Shown here: piece by piece, positions 16,713 to 26,400 of the stretch
How positions within the stretch are numbered: the stretch's first letter is position 1
Layout: every line of letters starts with the position of its first letter
Assembly (NCBI GenBank): GCA_003220495.1
Contig: QHSP01000015.1
Span: 62,001 to 126,000, forward strand
Direction of reading: 5' to 3'
From: Candidatus Rokuibacteriota bacterium
Lineage (GTDB): Bacteria > Methylomirabilota > Methylomirabilia > Rokubacteriales > CSP1-6
DNA length: 64,000 bases
Translations under genes and position numbers: made by a program
Notes under the pieces: model-generated
What the model was told of the DNA's origin: nothing
Seen by the model: only the letters and a program-made list of their open reading frames with translations
The model's database searches: none

Positions 16713-17828
16713 ATGAATCGACGTCGCTTCCTGCGGGCCGCCGCCTCGCTGTCGGCGGTCGCCGGCACCTCACGTGTCATGGGCTTCGTGAGCCCGGCAC
16801 GCGCCCAGCAAAAGGAATTCGCGCCGCGGCCCGGCGCCTGGCGGACGTTCGAGATCACGACGCGAGTCGAGATCCTGGAGCCGGCGGGCGTGAACCGGGC
16901 TTGGCTTCCGATTCCGTCGGTCAAATCCGAGTTTCAGAAGCCGCTCGGCGATCAGTGGACGGGCAGCGCGAAGGTCATGAAGGTCGTGACCGACTACGTG
17001 TACGGCGCCACCATGCTGTACGCGGAGTTCGCGCCTGGTGAGACGGCGCCGATGGTGGAGCTGACGAGCCGCGTCCAGACTCAGGATCGCGCGCGCGACT
17101 GGTCGAAGAAGATCGTGACCGACGAGGACCCGGCGATCCTCAAAACGTGGACGAAATCGACCGAGCTCATGCCCACCGACGGGATCGTCCGCGAGACGGC
17201 GGTCGAGGTCACGAAGGGCAAGACCACCGATCTCGAGAAGGTCAAAGCGGTCTACGACTGGATTCTGGCCAACACGTACCGCGAGCCCAAGGTGCGCGGC
17301 TGCGGCGTCGGCGACATCAAGACGATGCTCGAGACGAAAAACTTCGGCGGCAAGTGCGGCGACATCAACGGGCTGTTCGTCGGTCTCGTTCGATCGATCG
17401 GCGTGCCCGCCCGCGACGTCTATGGCATCCGGGTGGCGCCGTCCGCCTTCGGCTACAAGTCGCTCGGCGCGGGAAGCGCCAACATCAGCCGCGCCCAGCA
17501 CTGCCGCGCCGAGGTCTTCTTGAAGGATTACGGCTGGGTGGCCATGGATCCGGCCGACGTCACGAAGGTGGCCCGCGAGGAAACGAGCGAATGGCTGAAG
17601 ATCGACCATCCGCTGGTCGAGGCCGTCCGGCCGAAGCTCTTCGGCGGGTGGGAAGGCAACTGGGTCGCCTTCAACACGGCTCACGACGTCGCGCTCCCGA
17701 ACGCCACCCAGGGCGGGAAGCTCGGCTTCTTCATGTACCCACAGTCCGAGACGGCGCAGGGCCGCCGCGACAGCCTCGACCCGGACAATCTCAAGTACGC
17801 GATCACCACGCGCGAAATCAAAGCGTGA
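16713..17828 (+). CDS. Exported transglutaminase-like protein
   Basis: 371 residues. A Tat-type signal (NRRRFLRAAAS at 2-12, cleavage near ARAQQ) indicates export. The transglutaminase-like core has Cys215 in GGKCGDING, His263 in QHCRAEVF and Asp279 in AMDPADV, in the usual order and spacing for a Cys-His-Asp triad. Bacterial members are mostly peptidases or amide-bond enzymes of unknown substrate. A ribosome site (AAGGAGAT) lies upstream. The next gene overlaps its stop (GTGA at 17825-17828). Confidence 0.85.
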   Translation: MNRRRFLRAAASLSAVAGTSRVMGFVSPARAQQKEFAPRPGAWRTFEITTRVEILEPAGVNRAWLPIPSVKSEFQKPLGDQWTGSAKVMKVVTDYVYGATMLYAEFAPGETAPMVELTSRVQTQDRARDWSKKIVTDEDPAILKTWTKSTELMPTDGIVRETAVEVTKGKTTDLEKVKAVYDWILANTYREPKVRGCGVGDIKTMLETKNFGGKCGDINGLFVGLVRSIGVPARDVYGIRVAPSAFGYKSLGAGSANISRAQHCRAEVFLKDYGWVAMDPADVTKVAREETSEWLKIDHPLVEAVRPKLFGGWEGNWVAFNTAHDVALPNATQGGKLGFFMYPQSETAQGRRDSLDPDNLKYAITTREIKA

Positions 17829-18355
17829 TCGACGGATCCCGAGGGGCGATCCTGAGCCTCCTCGGCTCCATCCTGTGCACCGCGATGATGCTCGCAGGGC
17901 GTGTCGACGCGGACGCCACGCGCTTCGTTCCGTGGAAGGACTCGACCGCGCCGCCGCTCGTCCTCAAAGACCTCGCGGGCAATCCTCACGCGCTCGACGA
18001 CTACCGGGGCCGTCTCGTGCTCCTCAATTTCTGGGCGACCTGGTGCGAGCCGTGCCGGGAAGAGATGGCCTCGATGCGAAAGCTTCAGGAGCGGCTATCG
18101 GGACGCCCCTTCGTCGTCCTCCTGGCGAACTATGGAGAGGCGCGGGCGCGGGTCGCCGACTTCGTCAAGCGCGAGTCGATCGCGTTTCCGATCCTTCTCG
18201 ACCCGAATCAGGACGCGCCCAGGGCCTGGCGGGTCCGCGTGCTGCCGTCGAGCTTTCTCATCGGCCCTGACGGTCGCGTCCGCTACAGCGTGATCGGCGA
18301 GATCGACTGGACGCAGACTGACGCCGTCGACCTCGTGCAGAGTCTCTTGCGCTAG
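17825..18355 (+). CDS. Second TlpA-like thioredoxin-fold protein
   Basis: 176 residues with an N-terminal hydrophobic signal (about 7-26) and a thioredoxin fold with active site WCEPC (Trp73, Cys74, Cys77), later VLPSSFLIGPDGRVRY. It is probably a periplasmic thiol-disulfide reductase. GTG 17825 overlaps the stop of the transglutaminase gene, so the two are translated together; it may keep that protein's active-site cysteine (or the nearby Cys264) reduced outside the cytoplasm. That functional link is inference. Confidence 0.85.
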   Translation: MIDGSRGAILSLLGSILCTAMMLAGRVDADATRFVPWKDSTAPPLVLKDLAGNPHALDDYRGRLVLLNFWATWCEPCREEMASMRKLQERLSGRPFVVLLANYGEARARVADFVKRESIAFPILLDPNQDAPRAWRVRVLPSSFLIGPDGRVRYSVIGEIDWTQTDAVDLVQSLLR

Positions 18356-18380
18356 GAACGCTTCGGCCGGAAGGTGCGGG

Positions 18381-18659
18381 CTACGCGCTGGGACGATGGG
18401 TGGCGCGTTGATTTCGTAGAACGGACAGCAGTCGCTGCTTCAGCTCGGCGGGAATCTCGACCTCTTTCAGCTTGGTCGCGGCGTTCACCGTTCCGCGGTA
18501 GGTATTGACGAACGCCACGCAGGGCCCACAACCCTCGATGTGCCACTCGAGAAGCTCTCGCGTCGCTTTGGGGAGGCTTCCGTCGAGATAGTCCCCCAGG
18601 AGGTCGGCGATCTGTCGACATTCGATCGATGACGGGCTCTTGGCTCCACAGTCAGGCAT
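18381..18659 (-). CDS. Small zinc-finger protein resembling anti-sigma factors (zf-HC2)
   Basis: 92 residues with Cys14, then His40-x3-Cys44-x2-Cys47 (WHIEGCGPC), the zinc-binding layout of ZAS/zf-HC2 anti-sigma domains. There is no transmembrane segment, so it would be a soluble form. No ECF sigma factor is adjacent, so the partner is unknown. A perfect TATAAT on the minus strand ends 8 nt before the ATG, suggesting a leaderless or nearly leaderless message. Confidence 0.7.
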   Translation of the reverse strand: MPDCGAKSPSSIECRQIADLLGDYLDGSLPKATRELLEWHIEGCGPCVAFVNTYRGTVNAATKLKEVEIPAELKQRLLSVLRNQRATHRPSA

Positions 18660-18667
18660 CGCCGTAC

Positions 18668-18673
18668 ATTATA
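18668..18673 (-). promoter_or_regulatory. Perfect -10 element TATAAT for the zinc-finger gene
   Basis: Minus-strand TATAAT at 18673-18668. The ATG at 18659 lies 8 nt beyond it, so transcription would start at or just before the start codon. No good -35 is seen. Confidence 0.4.
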
Positions 18674-18726
18674 TGTAGACGCCAGGCCTCGTGCGAGGGA
18701 TTCGCGTGCCAATTGGCCGGGTAGTC

Positions 18727-18755
18727 TTTACGCAGTGCGGCGTCGCCGGTATCCT
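18727..18755 (+). promoter_or_regulatory. Candidate promoter of the GT4 gene
   Basis: TTTACG (18727-18732) and TATCCT (18750-18755) are separated by 17 bp. Expected transcription start is near 18762, with ATG at 18764, so the message would be almost leaderless. Confidence 0.4.
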
Positions 18756-18763
18756 CTCTGCCG

Positions 18764-19816
18764 ATGCCCTTCCGCCTCGCGCTGCTGACCCCGTTCGGTC
18801 CGCCGGCCGTGCGGGGCAACGCCGTGACCGTCTCGAGAATCGCGCAGGGCCTCGGGGAGCGCGGCGTCGAGGTATGCCTGTGGGACCTCTCGGCGGCGAG
18901 CGCTCCGACGATCGAGTCGGAAGTCGAAGCGTATCGTCCGGCGCTGATCCACGCGTTTCACGCGTACCGGGTGGGCCCGCTCGCCCTCGGTCTGGCGCAG
19001 CGCGTCGAAGCGCCGCTCGTGGTGACGCTCACCGGGACCGACGCGAACCACGATCTCTTCGATCCCGAGCGCGCGGCGTCGGTCCGCCGGGTGCTCGGAG
19101 GGGCCGGACGGATCACGGTATTCCATCAGTCCGTCGGTGAGCGCGTCGGTGAGGCGGTGCCGGACGTCGTGGGGCGACTGGTCGTCGTCGCCCAGTCCGT
19201 GCGCCTGCCCGCCGCCGACCTTTTCGACCTGCAGAAGCGCTGGCCGCGTCCGCCCGGAACCATCCTGTTCGTGTTTCCCGTTGGCCTGAGAGCGGTGAAG
19301 AACCCCGCGTTCGCGCTGGCTCCGCTCGGCCGGCTCGTGAGGACGATTCCAGAAATCCGCCTGCTCTATGCGGGGCCAGTGCTGGAGCCCTCAGTCGGTC
19401 GAGCATTGGAGGAGGCGCTTTCGGCGCTTCGCTGGGCGCGTCACGTCGGCGAGGTGCCGCACTCCCAGATGGCTTCGCTGCTGTCGCAGGCCGACGTCGT
19501 GCTGAACTGCTCCATCTCGGAAGGGGGTATGGCGAACTCCGTGCTGGAGGCGCTGTCGCTCGGCCGAGCCGTCCTGGCCTCCGACATCGACGGCAATCGC
19601 TCGATCATTACCGATGGCGCGACCGGATTTCTGTTTCGCGACGAGGCCGAGTTCGAGCGCCGCGCGGCATTGCTCGCGCGTGATCCAGCGCTCCGCGAAC
19701 GGCTGGGCCGGGCCGGCTGCGCGCTCGTCGCGGAGCGCTTTTCCCCGCCGCGCGAGATCGACGGCTACTGCGACGTCTACCGTGAGCTGATCCCTTCGTG
19801 GTCGTCGGCTCCGTGA
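18764..19816 (+). CDS. Glycosyltransferase family 4-like protein
   Basis: 350 residues with the GT-B layout: N-terminal Rossmann-like domain with a glycine loop (VRGNAVTVSRIAQGLGERG) and a C-terminal donor domain carrying a GT4-like segment, SEGGMANSVLEALSLGRAVL, then DIDGNRSIITDGATGFLF. It probably transfers a sugar from a nucleotide-sugar donor. Donor and acceptor cannot be inferred. The gene stands alone. Confidence 0.82.
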   Translation: MPFRLALLTPFGPPAVRGNAVTVSRIAQGLGERGVEVCLWDLSAASAPTIESEVEAYRPALIHAFHAYRVGPLALGLAQRVEAPLVVTLTGTDANHDLFDPERAASVRRVLGGAGRITVFHQSVGERVGEAVPDVVGRLVVVAQSVRLPAADLFDLQKRWPRPPGTILFVFPVGLRAVKNPAFALAPLGRLVRTIPEIRLLYAGPVLEPSVGRALEEALSALRWARHVGEVPHSQMASLLSQADVVLNCSISEGGMANSVLEALSLGRAVLASDIDGNRSIITDGATGFLFRDEAEFERRAALLARDPALRERLGRAGCALVAERFSPPREIDGYCDVYRELIPSWSSAP

Positions 19817-20066
19817 CGCCGACGTCACGCTGGGAGCGCCCGGCGATCGGGCAATAGTGCGTGGCGCGCCGATTCGTGAGGCATAGGCGCACGCGAGCCC
19901 GCCGATTTCGGCTGGATTCGTCGACGACGCCGGATGGCGCAATTGGCAGGCAACTTGCTGTGTTCATCGAGTAGTATGAAACCTAAGCGTCGTGGAGAGG
20001 GCGGCAACGCCATCGCTTGACGGCTCTCTATAGAATGACACGTAGGATTCGCGAGAGGAGAGCTCG
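19817..20066 (+). other. 250-bp gap upstream of the MoxR operon
   Basis: No gene seen. TTGACG (near 20017) and TAGAAT are only 8 bp apart, too close for a standard promoter, although TATAGA/TAGAAT near 20028-20037 may be a -10. AGGAGAG precedes the ATG at 20067. Confidence 0.35.
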
Positions 20067-21080
<1,014 letters not shown>

Positions 21081-21095
21081 TCGCGGGAGGAGCTC

Positions 21096-22547
21096 ATGAC
21101 CGAGTCGCCACGGATCGAAGGCCTCCTGCGGCGCGTCCGGCGCGAGATCCGCCGCCGCCGGGCGGAGTATTACGGCCTGCGCGGCGCCTTCTGGGGCGCC
21201 GTCGCCGGTGTCGCGATCCTGCTGGCCAAGCACGGTCTCGGTGGGAAGGCGCCGTGGATTGCCGCGGGTCTCATGGTGCTCGGCGCCCTGGCGGGCGTCG
21301 TCGTTGGCGCCGCGCGAGGCATCAGGCGCGGCGACGTCGCGCGGGTCGCCGATCGGGCGTTCGGCCTCGACGACCGCGTCGCGACGACGCTCGAGTGGGC
21401 CGACCGGCCGGACCGCACGCGCCTGGTGGACGCGCTGGTCACGGACACTGTCGCGCGTGTCGAGAGCCTCGAGCTCAAGCGCGTGGTCAAGCGGGTGGTC
21501 CCGCGCGAAGGTCAGCTCCTGGTCCTTCCGGTCGTCACGTGCCTGGTCCTCATGCTCGCGCCCCCCATCCCGATGCCCTCGGGTCGCCTTCCGGACTTCC
21601 TGTCGTCGACCGAGGAAGAGCGCGAGGAGCGGACGAGCTCGTCGATGCTCGAGGAGACGACGCGACAGCTCGCCAAGGACCCGCTCAAGCGGCCGTCCTT
21701 CGAGGAGCGCGACTTCGCGCAGCGGGCCGGCGGCAGCGGCGCCACGACCACCGGCGATCTGTCCGCGATCTTCAAGGACACGTCGCTGGCGAATCAGCGC
21801 CCCGACTTCAACAGCTTCATGAAGAAGGGCGACGAGCGGCTGCGGATGCTCGAGCAGTCGGACCGCATCCCGGACCTCCAGTCGGACTTCACGAACAGCC
21901 AGTACAAGATGGTGTACCGGAAGTCGAAGGCGCTGACGGGCGGTCTGCGGCCCGACCAGATCTCGCCCCAGAAGCTCCGCGAGCTCCTCGAAGAGATGGA
22001 GCGCCTCGGTCGCAAGGGCGGAGGCAACTGGAGCGGCGACGCGATGGAAGGCATGGAGGCGCTCGAGGGCGGCCAGAGCGATCGCGCCCTCGAAGCGATG
22101 CAGAAGGCGCTCGACAAGATGCGGGCGATGGACGAGGCGCAGCGCTCGGGCAAGGGCCTGCGCGGCGGGCGCGAATCCGAGCGCGGCGGGCGCGGCAAGG
22201 ACCGCGCGCGCGGCGACGGGATGGGCCCGGAGGACCAGGATTTCGGCGAGGGCGAGGGGCTGATGCCGGGCAAGGGCCGGAGCGGCAACCCGAAGGGCGA
22301 GGCCACTCAGCGTTTGCGCGCCAATCCCTTCGACGTGGGAGTCGAGGGCGAGTCGCGCCGGGGCCGCAAGGAAGGCTACGACACCAACCTGACCGGGCGC
22401 GGCGGCAGCATGGCCTCGCGCCTGCAGTACCTCGGGGTCATCGGGCAATACCGTAAACAGATGGAGGACGCGATCACGCGGGAGCAGGTGCCCCGCGACT
22501 TCCACGATCAGATCCGCAACTACTTCCAGTCGCTCGACGAGCGCTAA
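21096..22547 (+). CDS. Membrane-anchored coiled-coil protein of the MoxR cassette (DUF4175-like)
   Basis: 483 residues. Two N-terminal hydrophobic segments (about 28-50 and 54-72) and another near 145-160 are followed by long charged helices and a Gly/Arg-rich low-complexity region (about 350-390). It resembles DUF4175-like proteins found between moxR and DUF58 genes in other bacteria. It probably anchors the complex in the membrane; no catalytic motif is visible. Confidence 0.65.
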   Translation: MTESPRIEGLLRRVRREIRRRRAEYYGLRGAFWGAVAGVAILLAKHGLGGKAPWIAAGLMVLGALAGVVVGAARGIRRGDVARVADRAFGLDDRVATTLEWADRPDRTRLVDALVTDTVARVESLELKRVVKRVVPREGQLLVLPVVTCLVLMLAPPIPMPSGRLPDFLSSTEEEREERTSSSMLEETTRQLAKDPLKRPSFEERDFAQRAGGSGATTTGDLSAIFKDTSLANQRPDFNSFMKKGDERLRMLEQSDRIPDLQSDFTNSQYKMVYRKSKALTGGLRPDQISPQKLRELLEEMERLGRKGGGNWSGDAMEGMEALEGGQSDRALEAMQKALDKMRAMDEAQRSGKGLRGGRESERGGRGKDRARGDGMGPEDQDFGEGEGLMPGKGRSGNPKGEATQRLRANPFDVGVEGESRRGRKEGYDTNLTGRGGSMASRLQYLGVIGQYRKQMEDAITREQVPRDFHDQIRNYFQSLDER

Positions 22548-22559
22548 CAGACGCGCGCC

Positions 22560-23447
22560 ATGCCGGCACCGCGCCCCGCGTTCTTCACGTCCGAGTTCCT
22601 GGCGCAGCTCGAGCGCCTCTCGCTGCTCTCGCGGCGGATCTTCCGCGGCCGGGTGAAGGGCGAGCGGAGGAGTCTCCGGCGCGGGCACAGCGTCGAGTTC
22701 TGCGACTATCGAGCCTACGGCGTGGGAGACGACCTCCGCTACGTCGACTGGAACATCTACGGCCGGCTGGACCGCCTGCACGTCAAGCTGTTCGTCGACG
22801 AGGAAGACCTCTGCCTGCACCTGATCGTCGACGCGTCGGCGTCGATGAGCTTCGGGACGCCCAGCAAGCTCCAGTGCGCGGCGCGAATCGCCGCGGCGCT
22901 CGGCTTCGTCGGGCTTGTGAACCTGGAGCGGGTCGGCGTGGGCGTGCTCCGCGAGCGGATCGCCGAGGGCTGGCCGCCGACCCGCGGTCGCAACCAGGTC
23001 ACCGGGCTCGTCGATTTCCTCGCGGCGGTCCGGCCCGCGGGCGGCACGAGTCTCAACGAGGCGTTGGCGAACTACGCCGCGCGCTCGCGGCAGACTGGCC
23101 TCGCGGTGGTGATCTCCGACCTCCTCGATCCGGCTGGATACGAGGCCGGTGTGCGGGCGCTCCTCGAGCGGCGCTTCGACGTGCACCTGGTCCACGTGCT
23201 GGCCCTGGAAGAGATGAATCCAGAGCTCGCCGGCGATCTGCGCCTCATCGACAGCGAGACCGGGGAGATGCGTGAGCTCTCGATGGACGGCGACGCCGTG
23301 CGCGCGTACCGCGAGCGCCTGCGCCAGTACCTCGACCGCGTCGAGACGTTCTGCCGGACCAAGGAGATCGGCTACCACCGGATGACATCCGACTCGCCGG
23401 TCGAGCCGTTCGTCCTCGCCCAGCTGCGGGGCCGGGTGGTCGCATGA
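22560..23447 (+). CDS. DUF58-domain protein
   Basis: 295 residues. The DUF58 signature is GHSVEFCDYRAYGVGDDLRY followed by DWNIYGRLDRLHVK; the C-terminal part has a VWA-like fold with LIVDASASMSFG. DUF58 proteins regularly accompany MoxR and BatA-type genes. The stop overlaps the ATG of the next gene (ATGA at 23444-23447), so translation is coupled. Confidence 0.9.
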   Translation: MPAPRPAFFTSEFLAQLERLSLLSRRIFRGRVKGERRSLRRGHSVEFCDYRAYGVGDDLRYVDWNIYGRLDRLHVKLFVDEEDLCLHLIVDASASMSFGTPSKLQCAARIAAALGFVGLVNLERVGVGVLRERIAEGWPPTRGRNQVTGLVDFLAAVRPAGGTSLNEALANYAARSRQTGLAVVISDLLDPAGYEAGVRALLERRFDVHLVHVLALEEMNPELAGDLRLIDSETGEMRELSMDGDAVRAYRERLRQYLDRVETFCRTKEIGYHRMTSDSPVEPFVLAQLRGRVVA

Positions 23448-26400
23448 GCTTCCTGTCCCCGCTCGCGCTGTCGCTCTTCGCGCTGTCGGTGCCGCTGGTG
23501 CTGCTCTACTTCCTCAAGGTCCGCCGCCGCGAGCGGACCGTGTCGAGCCTGCTCCTGTGGAGCACCGCGCTGCGCGACCGCGAGGCGTCGACGTTCTTCC
23601 AGCGCCTGCACCGCGACCCGTTGCTCCTGCTCCAGCTCCTGGCGCTGCTCGCGCTGGCCCTGGCGCTGGCCCGTCCCGTCGCGACCGTCATGGGGCAGGG
23701 CGCGCGCAAGGTGGTGGTCGTGCTCGACACCTCGGCTTCGATGAAGGCGCAGGACGTGTCGCCCTCGCGGTTCGAGGTGGCCCGGGCCGGCGCGCTCTCG
23801 CTCGTGCGCGGTCTCGGCGAGGGCGCGGAAGTGATGGTGATCGAGGCCGGCGTCCAGCCGAAGGTGACGGCGGCGCTGGCGCGCGACCGCGAGCGGGCGC
23901 TCGGCGCCATCCGGTCGGCCCAGGCCCGCGATCTCCCGACCCGGCTGGTCGAGGCGGTGCGGACGGCGCGGGCCCTCGTCGCCGTCGATCCGCGGGCCGA
24001 GATCCACGTCTTCACCGACGGCGCGTTTACCTTGCCCCAGGGCGAGGACACGACCGACGCGCGCGTTCGGTGGGTCGGTGTCGGACGGCAGGGCAACAAC
24101 GTCGCGATCACCAGCCTCTCGATCCGGAAGAACTACTACGGCGCCTTCGACTACCAGGCGTTCGTCTCGCTCGTGAACTACTCCAGCGACGCGCAGACGT
24201 TCGCGTTCCGGCTCGAGCTCGACGGCAAGTCGATCGCCGAAAAAGAGGTGACGCTCGAGCCCAACGTCCGCCGATCGGTGGTGCTGCCGTTCAGCCACGG
24301 CGGCAGCGGCACGGTGACGGCGCGCATCCGTGTCAACGACGACCTCGACGTCGACAACGTCGCGTACGCGGTCCTGCCGCCGCCGCGAAAGATCGCCGTC
24401 CTCCTGGTGAGCCCGGGCAATCTCTTCCTCGAGAAAGTTCTGCGGACTGACCCGCAGGTCGCCCTCGAGGTCCGCACGCCCGACCAGTACCAGGGGGGAA
24501 TGGGCGAGGCTGACGTCGTCGTCCTCGACTCGGTGACGCCCCCGCGAGCGGGCCCGGGACGGTTCGTGTTCGTCAACGCCGTGCCGCCGGACGTGCCCCT
24601 GGAGGTCCTCGGCCGGATCGAACGCCCGACGATCATGGACTGGGACCGCGCACACCCGGTCATGCGTCACGTCGAGTTCGCGAAGGTGACGATCGAGGAC
24701 GCGATGCGCATCCGGCCGCTGGCCGCGGGGCGTCCCGTCGTCGAGGCGGTGGGCGGGCCGCTCATCTACGCCCTCGAGGAGCCCGACCGGAAGGCGCTCT
24801 TCGTGGGATTCGATCTGTTCAAGACCGACTTCCCGCTGCGGATCGCGTTCCCGCTGGTCCTCTCGAACACGCTCCGGTGGCTCCACCCGGCAGGGCTCGA
24901 CCAGTCGAGCTTCCAGTTCGCGACGGGCCAGCCGATCCTCCTGCCGGCGCCTCACGGGGTCAGCACCGTCACGGTCACCACGCCCAGCGGTCGGACCGTC
25001 CAGGGCCGCGTCACGCGCGGCGCGATCAGCTTCACGGAGACCGACGAAGCGGGCATCTACACTCTGGCGACGGCGCGGGGCGAGACCCGGGTGGCCGTCA
25101 ACTTGATGAGCGCCGAGGAGTCGAACCTGGCGCCGCACCCGCTGCCGACGCCGACCGGCCACGGTCCCGCCGCGCCGCCGGTCCCGGTGCAGCGGGAGCT
25201 CTGGCCCCTCTTCGTGATGCTGGCGGTGATCCTGCTCGCGGGTGAGGGATTGCTCTACTGGCGGCGCCAGAGCGCCGGCCGGCTGCGCCTGCCGTCGGGC
25301 CCAGGGGACCGGTGGGCGCTGGCGCTCCGGAGTGCGCTCGTGATCGTGCTCTGCCTCACGCTGCTGCGACCGACCTTGCCGAGATGGGTCGACCGGATGA
25401 ACGTGGTGTTCTTGCTCGACCTGTCGGACAGCGTGAGCCTTGCCTCTCGCGAGCGCGCGTACCGGTTCGTCGCCGAAGCCGCCAAGTCGATGAAGAGCGG
25501 CGACCGCAACAGCGTGATCGCGTTCGGTGAACAGGCGGTCGTCGACCAGCCGCTCGCCGCGCGTCCCACTGTCGAGCGTCCAAAGGCCCAGATCGACGGC
25601 CACGGCACGAACATCTTCCAGGCGATCCAGCTGGCGCTGGCGATGCTGCCGCCCGGGCAGGCCAATCGCATCGTCATGCTGACGGATGGACGCCAGAACG
25701 CCGGCAACGCGCTGGCCGGGGCCCAGGCCGCGAAGGACGCCGCGTCCGACATCTACTACGTCGCGGCGCCGCTGACCTTCACGCAGGAAGTCGTCGCCGA
25801 GGCGCTCGTGCTCCCGCACGAGGTCAAGTTCGGCGAGCCGTTCCAGGCGAAGGTCGTCGTGTGGAGCCACCGGGACACCGAGGGGCGGCTCTCGCTCTTC
25901 CGGAACAACGAGTTCCTCGGCTCGCAGGTGGTGCGCCTGAGCGCCGGCAAGAACGTGTTCAGCTACCGGCAGTCGCTCGACTCGAGCGGGATCCACGTCT
26001 ATCAGGCCGCGATGGAGGTCGACGGCGACACGATCGAGGAGAACAATCGGGCCGTCGGCGCCGTCGTGGTTCGCGGCCGGCCGCAGGTGCTGCTCGCCGA
26101 TCGCGACCGAAGTCACGCGCAATCTCTGGCCGGCGCGCTCCGCTCGCAGAACATCGACGTGACCATCGTGGAGCCGCCGCAGATCCCGACCGACCTGGCC
26201 GGGCTGCAGAAGTACGACGGTGTCGTGCTCTCGAACGTCTCGTCGCTCAAGCTGACGCGGCCGCAGATGGGCTACATCCGCGACTACGTCCGCGACTACG
26301 GCGGCGGGCTCGTCATGATCGGCGGCGAAGAGAGCTTCGGGCTCGGCGGGTACTACCGCACCCCGATCGAGGAAGCGCTGCCGGTCACGATGGAGGTCAA

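Noticed and set aside
23372-26122. 916-codon minus-strand open frame
   Set aside because: It shadows the VWA fusion gene, with low-complexity composition and no recognisable domain.
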